The position numbers and the translations under genes are program-made. A stretch of DNA of 32,627 bases from the NCBI GenBank assembly GCA_937927675.1, contig CALBSG010000182.1, positions 1 through 32,627 of the forward strand, read 5' to 3'. This stretch comes from an uncultured Paracoccaceae bacterium (lineage in GTDB: Bacteria > Pseudomonadota > Alphaproteobacteria > Rhodobacterales > Rhodobacteraceae). Below the pieces are notes generated by a model. It had not been told where the DNA came from, did not search any database, and saw only the letters and a list, made by a program, of their open reading frames with translations. Each line of letters opens with the position of its first letter. Positions within the stretch are counted from its first letter, which is position 1. This document shows, in pieces, positions 30,675 to 32,627 of the stretch.

Positions 30675-31394
30675 TCAGAACGGCAGAAGAACATCAGCGA
30701 CCTGCTGGCCGTAACGCGGTTGCTGCACATCGGTGATCTGACCGCGCCCGCCATAAGAAATCCGCGCACCGGCGATCTTGTCATAGGTGATCTCATTCTG
30801 GCGGCTGATGTCGATCGGGCGCACATAGCCCGAGATGATAAGCTCGCGCAGTTCAAAGTTGACCCGCACCTCTTGCTGGCCTTCGATACGCAGCACGCCA
30901 TTTGCCAGTTCCTCCACCACCGTGGCAGCCACCCGCAGCGTCAGCTTTTCATTGCGCGAGACATTGCCGCTGCCCTTGTAGCTGGAAGTGCCCTTGGCAT
31001 CGACCGCATCGGCCATGGTTGCGCCTTCGGCCAAAGCATCGTCCAGCCGTTGCGGGATCCCCACCAAGCTTGGCACGCCCATGCTTTCTGTCCCAGCTCG
31101 GCTGCGGTCAGAACTGTTCGATATCTCTGCTTTGTCGTCGATCTCGATCACGACCGTCAGAATATCGCCGCGCTGCGCCGCCCGCCTGTCACCGAACAGC
31201 GAACTTCTTCCCGCCGTCCAAAGCGACGAGGCATCCGTCGGCGCCTGTGGCGGCAGATCTTCGGGCAATGGTGTCGAATACATGGCGTGATGTTGATAAG
31301 ACCCTTCAAGCGGCGAAAAATCGGGGGCTTTGCCCACCTGTTCCAGGCGTCCACAGGCGGTGACGGCGACAAGGGCAATGAATACGGAACGCAT
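30675..31394 (-). CDS. flgH: Flagellar L-ring lipoprotein FlgH
   Basis: The protein has 239 residues from the ATG at 31394-31392, with AAGGAAG upstream. The very short lipoprotein signal has lipobox VTAC with Cys at 14. Family blocks include SLWTAGRSSLFGDRRAAQRGDILTVVIEIDDKAEISNSS, LTLRVAATVVEELANGVLRIEGQQEVRVNFELRELIISGYVRPIDIS and the C-terminal ARISYGGRGQITDVQQPRYGQQVADVLLPF. FlgH forms the outer-membrane bushing around the rod. It follows flgA by 11 bases. Confidence 0.97.
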   Translation of the reverse strand: MRSVFIALVAVTACGRLEQVGKAPDFSPLEGSYQHHAMYSTPLPEDLPPQAPTDASSLWTAGRSSLFGDRRAAQRGDILTVVIEIDDKAEISNSSDRSRAGTESMGVPSLVGIPQRLDDALAEGATMADAVDAKGTSSYKGSGNVSRNEKLTLRVAATVVEELANGVLRIEGQQEVRVNFELRELIISGYVRPIDISRQNEITYDKIAGARISYGGRGQITDVQQPRYGQQVADVLLPF

Positions 31395-31405
31395 GGAGAC
31401 TTCCT

Positions 31406-31828
31406 TCAGGGGGTTGTTTCTGGACCGACCGTGACGCCACCATCGGCGCCAACGCGGCCTGTGACCTTGGTTCTGGAGGCAAGATTCATCACCTCGATGA
31501 TCTCACCTTCGGCGCCGCGCGCCAGCGCCCGGCCTTCGGTGCGAATGGCAAGGCCACCGCTTTGGTAAATCAAGGAAACGATCTGGTTGCGATCCACCAT
31601 CGCCGCCGGGCCAAGACTGTCGCCCAAAACGGGTCGACCGGGATAGATCGCGACACGAGTCTCTTGTCCGATGGCCTGCGCCGGGTCGGTCAGTGCGCCC
31701 GGAATATCGGCCGCGACCAACATCACATCTTCTGCCACCAATGGGGTTTGCGCCTTGATCACACGGGCCGCAACCAAGCTGTCCCCCAGTGCCGCTGTCG
31801 GAAAAAGCAGGATCAGAACGCGCCACAT
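31406..31828 (-). CDS. flgA: P-ring assembly chaperone FlgA
   Basis: The protein has 140 residues from the ATG at 31828-31826, sharing one base with the flgG stop (TGATG). A GTG one codon upstream, overlapping as GTGA, is an alternative start. A short signal peptide (about 1-15) precedes the SAF/FlgA-type domain: AARVIKAQTPLVAEDVMLVAADIPGALTDPAQAIGQETRVAIYPGRPVL, then NQIVSLIYQSGGLAIRTEGRALARGAEGEIIEVMNLASRTKVTGRV. FlgA helps FlgI polymerise in the periplasm. The protein is at the short end of the family, consistent with the alphaproteobacterial type that lacks the N-terminal extra domain. Confidence 0.93.
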   Translation of the reverse strand: MWRVLILLFPTAALGDSLVAARVIKAQTPLVAEDVMLVAADIPGALTDPAQAIGQETRVAIYPGRPVLGDSLGPAAMVDRNQIVSLIYQSGGLAIRTEGRALARGAEGEIIEVMNLASRTKVTGRVGADGGVTVGPETTP

Positions 31829-32607
31829 CACCGCACCTGTGTGGTGGCCGACAGCATCTGATCGGCCGCCGTGATGACCTTGGCATTCAATTCATAGCCA
31901 CGCTGCGCCTTGATAAGTTCCGTCACCTCGCGCACCGCATCGACCGAGCTTTCTTCCAGATAGCCCTGACGCAACATGCCCAAACCATCTGCGCCCGCCG
32001 TGCCGACCATGGGCGGCCCCGAGGCCGGACTTTCCAGAAAGAGGTTGGAACCAATCGCCTCCAGACCCTTTTCATTGGTGAACCCGACGAGATTCAGTTG
32101 ACCGAGTTGCTGCGGTTCAACCTGCCCATCGAAATAGGCATAAACCTCGCCATTGGCGTTGATCGAGACCGAGCGAGCATCAGAGGGGATGGTCAAGCCC
32201 GGCGCAACCGGATGGCCGTCGGAGGTGACAATCAGCCCGTCGCCCGTGCGCTTCAGCGCGCCATCGCGGGTATAGGCCGACCCACCCGAGGGCATGGTGA
32301 CCTCCAGATAGCCCTGCCCTTCAATCGCCAGATCCAGATCGCCGCCGGTCGCGGACAGCGTGCCCTGCGCCAAAACAACAGAGATCGCGGCGGGGCGCAC
32401 GCCAAGCCCCATTTGCACCCCGGTCGGCAGCATGGTGCCATCTTCGGCCGCAATGGTGCCGGGGCGGGCAAGCTGCTGGTAATGCAGGTCCGCAAAGTCT
32501 GCCCGGCGCGCGTTGTACCCCGTGGTCGACATGTTGGCGAGGTTGTTCGACACCACATCGACCCGCATCTGCTGGGCGCTCATGCCGGTTGCGGCAATCT
32601 GAAGGGC
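31828..32607 (-). CDS. flgG: Distal rod protein FlgG, missing about two N-terminal codons at contig end
   Basis: The frame is open past the internal ATG at 32583: bases 32607-32584 encode ALQIAATG, giving ALQIAATGMSAQQMRVDVV..., which is the conserved FlgG N-terminus minus the initial Met and one residue. The break coincides exactly with the start of adapter sequence at 32608, so 259 of an expected 261 residues are present. LANMSTTGYNARRADFADLHYQQL, DLDLAIEGQGYLEV, and a C-terminal EVTELIKAQRGYELNAKVITAADQM identify FlgG rather than FlgF. FlgG forms the distal rod. Its stop overlaps the flgA start. Confidence 0.96.
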   Translation of the reverse strand, partial: ALQIAATGMSAQQMRVDVVSNNLANMSTTGYNARRADFADLHYQQLARPGTIAAEDGTMLPTGVQMGLGVRPAAISVVLAQGTLSATGGDLDLAIEGQGYLEVTMPSGGSAYTRDGALKRTGDGLIVTSDGHPVAPGLTIPSDARSVSINANGEVYAYFDGQVEPQQLGQLNLVGFTNEKGLEAIGSNLFLESPASGPPMVGTAGADGLGMLRQGYLEESSVDAVREVTELIKAQRGYELNAKVITAADQMLSATTQVR

Positions 32608-32627
32608 AGATCGGAAGAGCGTCGTGT
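32608..32627. other. Illumina sequencing adapter remnant (not genomic)
   Basis: The last 20 bases, AGATCGGAAGAGCGTCGTGT, are identical to the start of the Illumina TruSeq universal adapter read-through sequence. On the minus strand they read as the 3' end of the Read 1 primer and run directly into flgG. The sequence breaks the conserved FlgG reading at codon 2, as an artificial junction would. Confidence 0.97.

Noticed and set aside
32253..32583. flgG starting at the ATG at 32583
   Set aside because: The frame stays open and keeps encoding conserved FlgG residues (ALQIAATG) up to the adapter junction at 32607, so the true start is beyond the genomic sequence available.
1..32627. CRISPR arrays, insertion sequences, prophage or integration sites
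   Set aside because: No spaced direct repeats, transposase-like frames, terminal inverted repeats or phage genes were seen. The window is densely packed housekeeping, secretion and flagellar genes.

Overview
The window looks like one draft-genome contig from an alphaproteobacterium of the Rhodobacteraceae (Rhodobacter/Roseobacter group). The evidence is a GC-rich sequence, a CtrA-box-containing flagellar cluster with the gene order of the alphaproteobacterial (R. sphaeroides fla2-type) flagellum, and protein sequences of that family. Genus cannot be decided from the sequence alone. Both ends look like assembly ends. Position 1 lies 17 codons into an EF-Tu gene, which is commonly present in two near-identical copies. 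The last 20 bases (32608-32627) are Illumina adapter sequence, not genome.

Layout. 1-2422: start of tuf (minus), a lipoprotein gene (minus), and a coupled RidA-family/CorA-family pair (plus). 2423-2606: convergent gap with a long imperfect inverted repeat. 2607-3257: a GntR/FCD regulator (minus), divergent from a type I secretion adhesin locus. 3574-11047: a BapA/LapA-like Ig-repeat adhesin, a TolC-like outer membrane lipoprotein, an ABC exporter with a C39-like domain, and an HlyD-family fusion protein, forming one tightly packed operon.

11093-32607 is flagellar. motB stands behind its own putative promoter. flgE-flgK-flgL-flgI follow, convergent to fliP, fliN, fliH and fliF (read fliF-fliH-fliN-fliP on minus). 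Divergent from fliF is a long plus-strand operon: fliL, a small membrane protein, a MotE-like protein, motA, a 737-aa periplasmic AMIN-like protein, a lytic transglycosylase, flhA, fliR, flhB and a small coiled-coil protein. It converges base-to-base with a minus-strand operon of flgG (truncated by the contig end), flgA, flgH and a second FliL-family gene.

Together these encode the MS ring, export gate (FlhA, FlhB, FliP, FliR), a C-ring protein (FliN), P and L rings, distal rod, hook and hook-filament junction, and the stator with several accessory proteins. fliG, fliM, fliQ, fliI, filament genes and proximal rod genes are not in the window. CtrA-like TTAA-N7-TTAA boxes lie before motB, before flgE and between fliF and fliL, so cell-cycle-type phosphorelay control of this flagellum is the simplest regulatory reading. 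The adhesin secretion locus next door puts surface attachment and motility side by side. The least explained proteins are the three stator-neighbourhood genes at 21073-22025 and 22949-25162.
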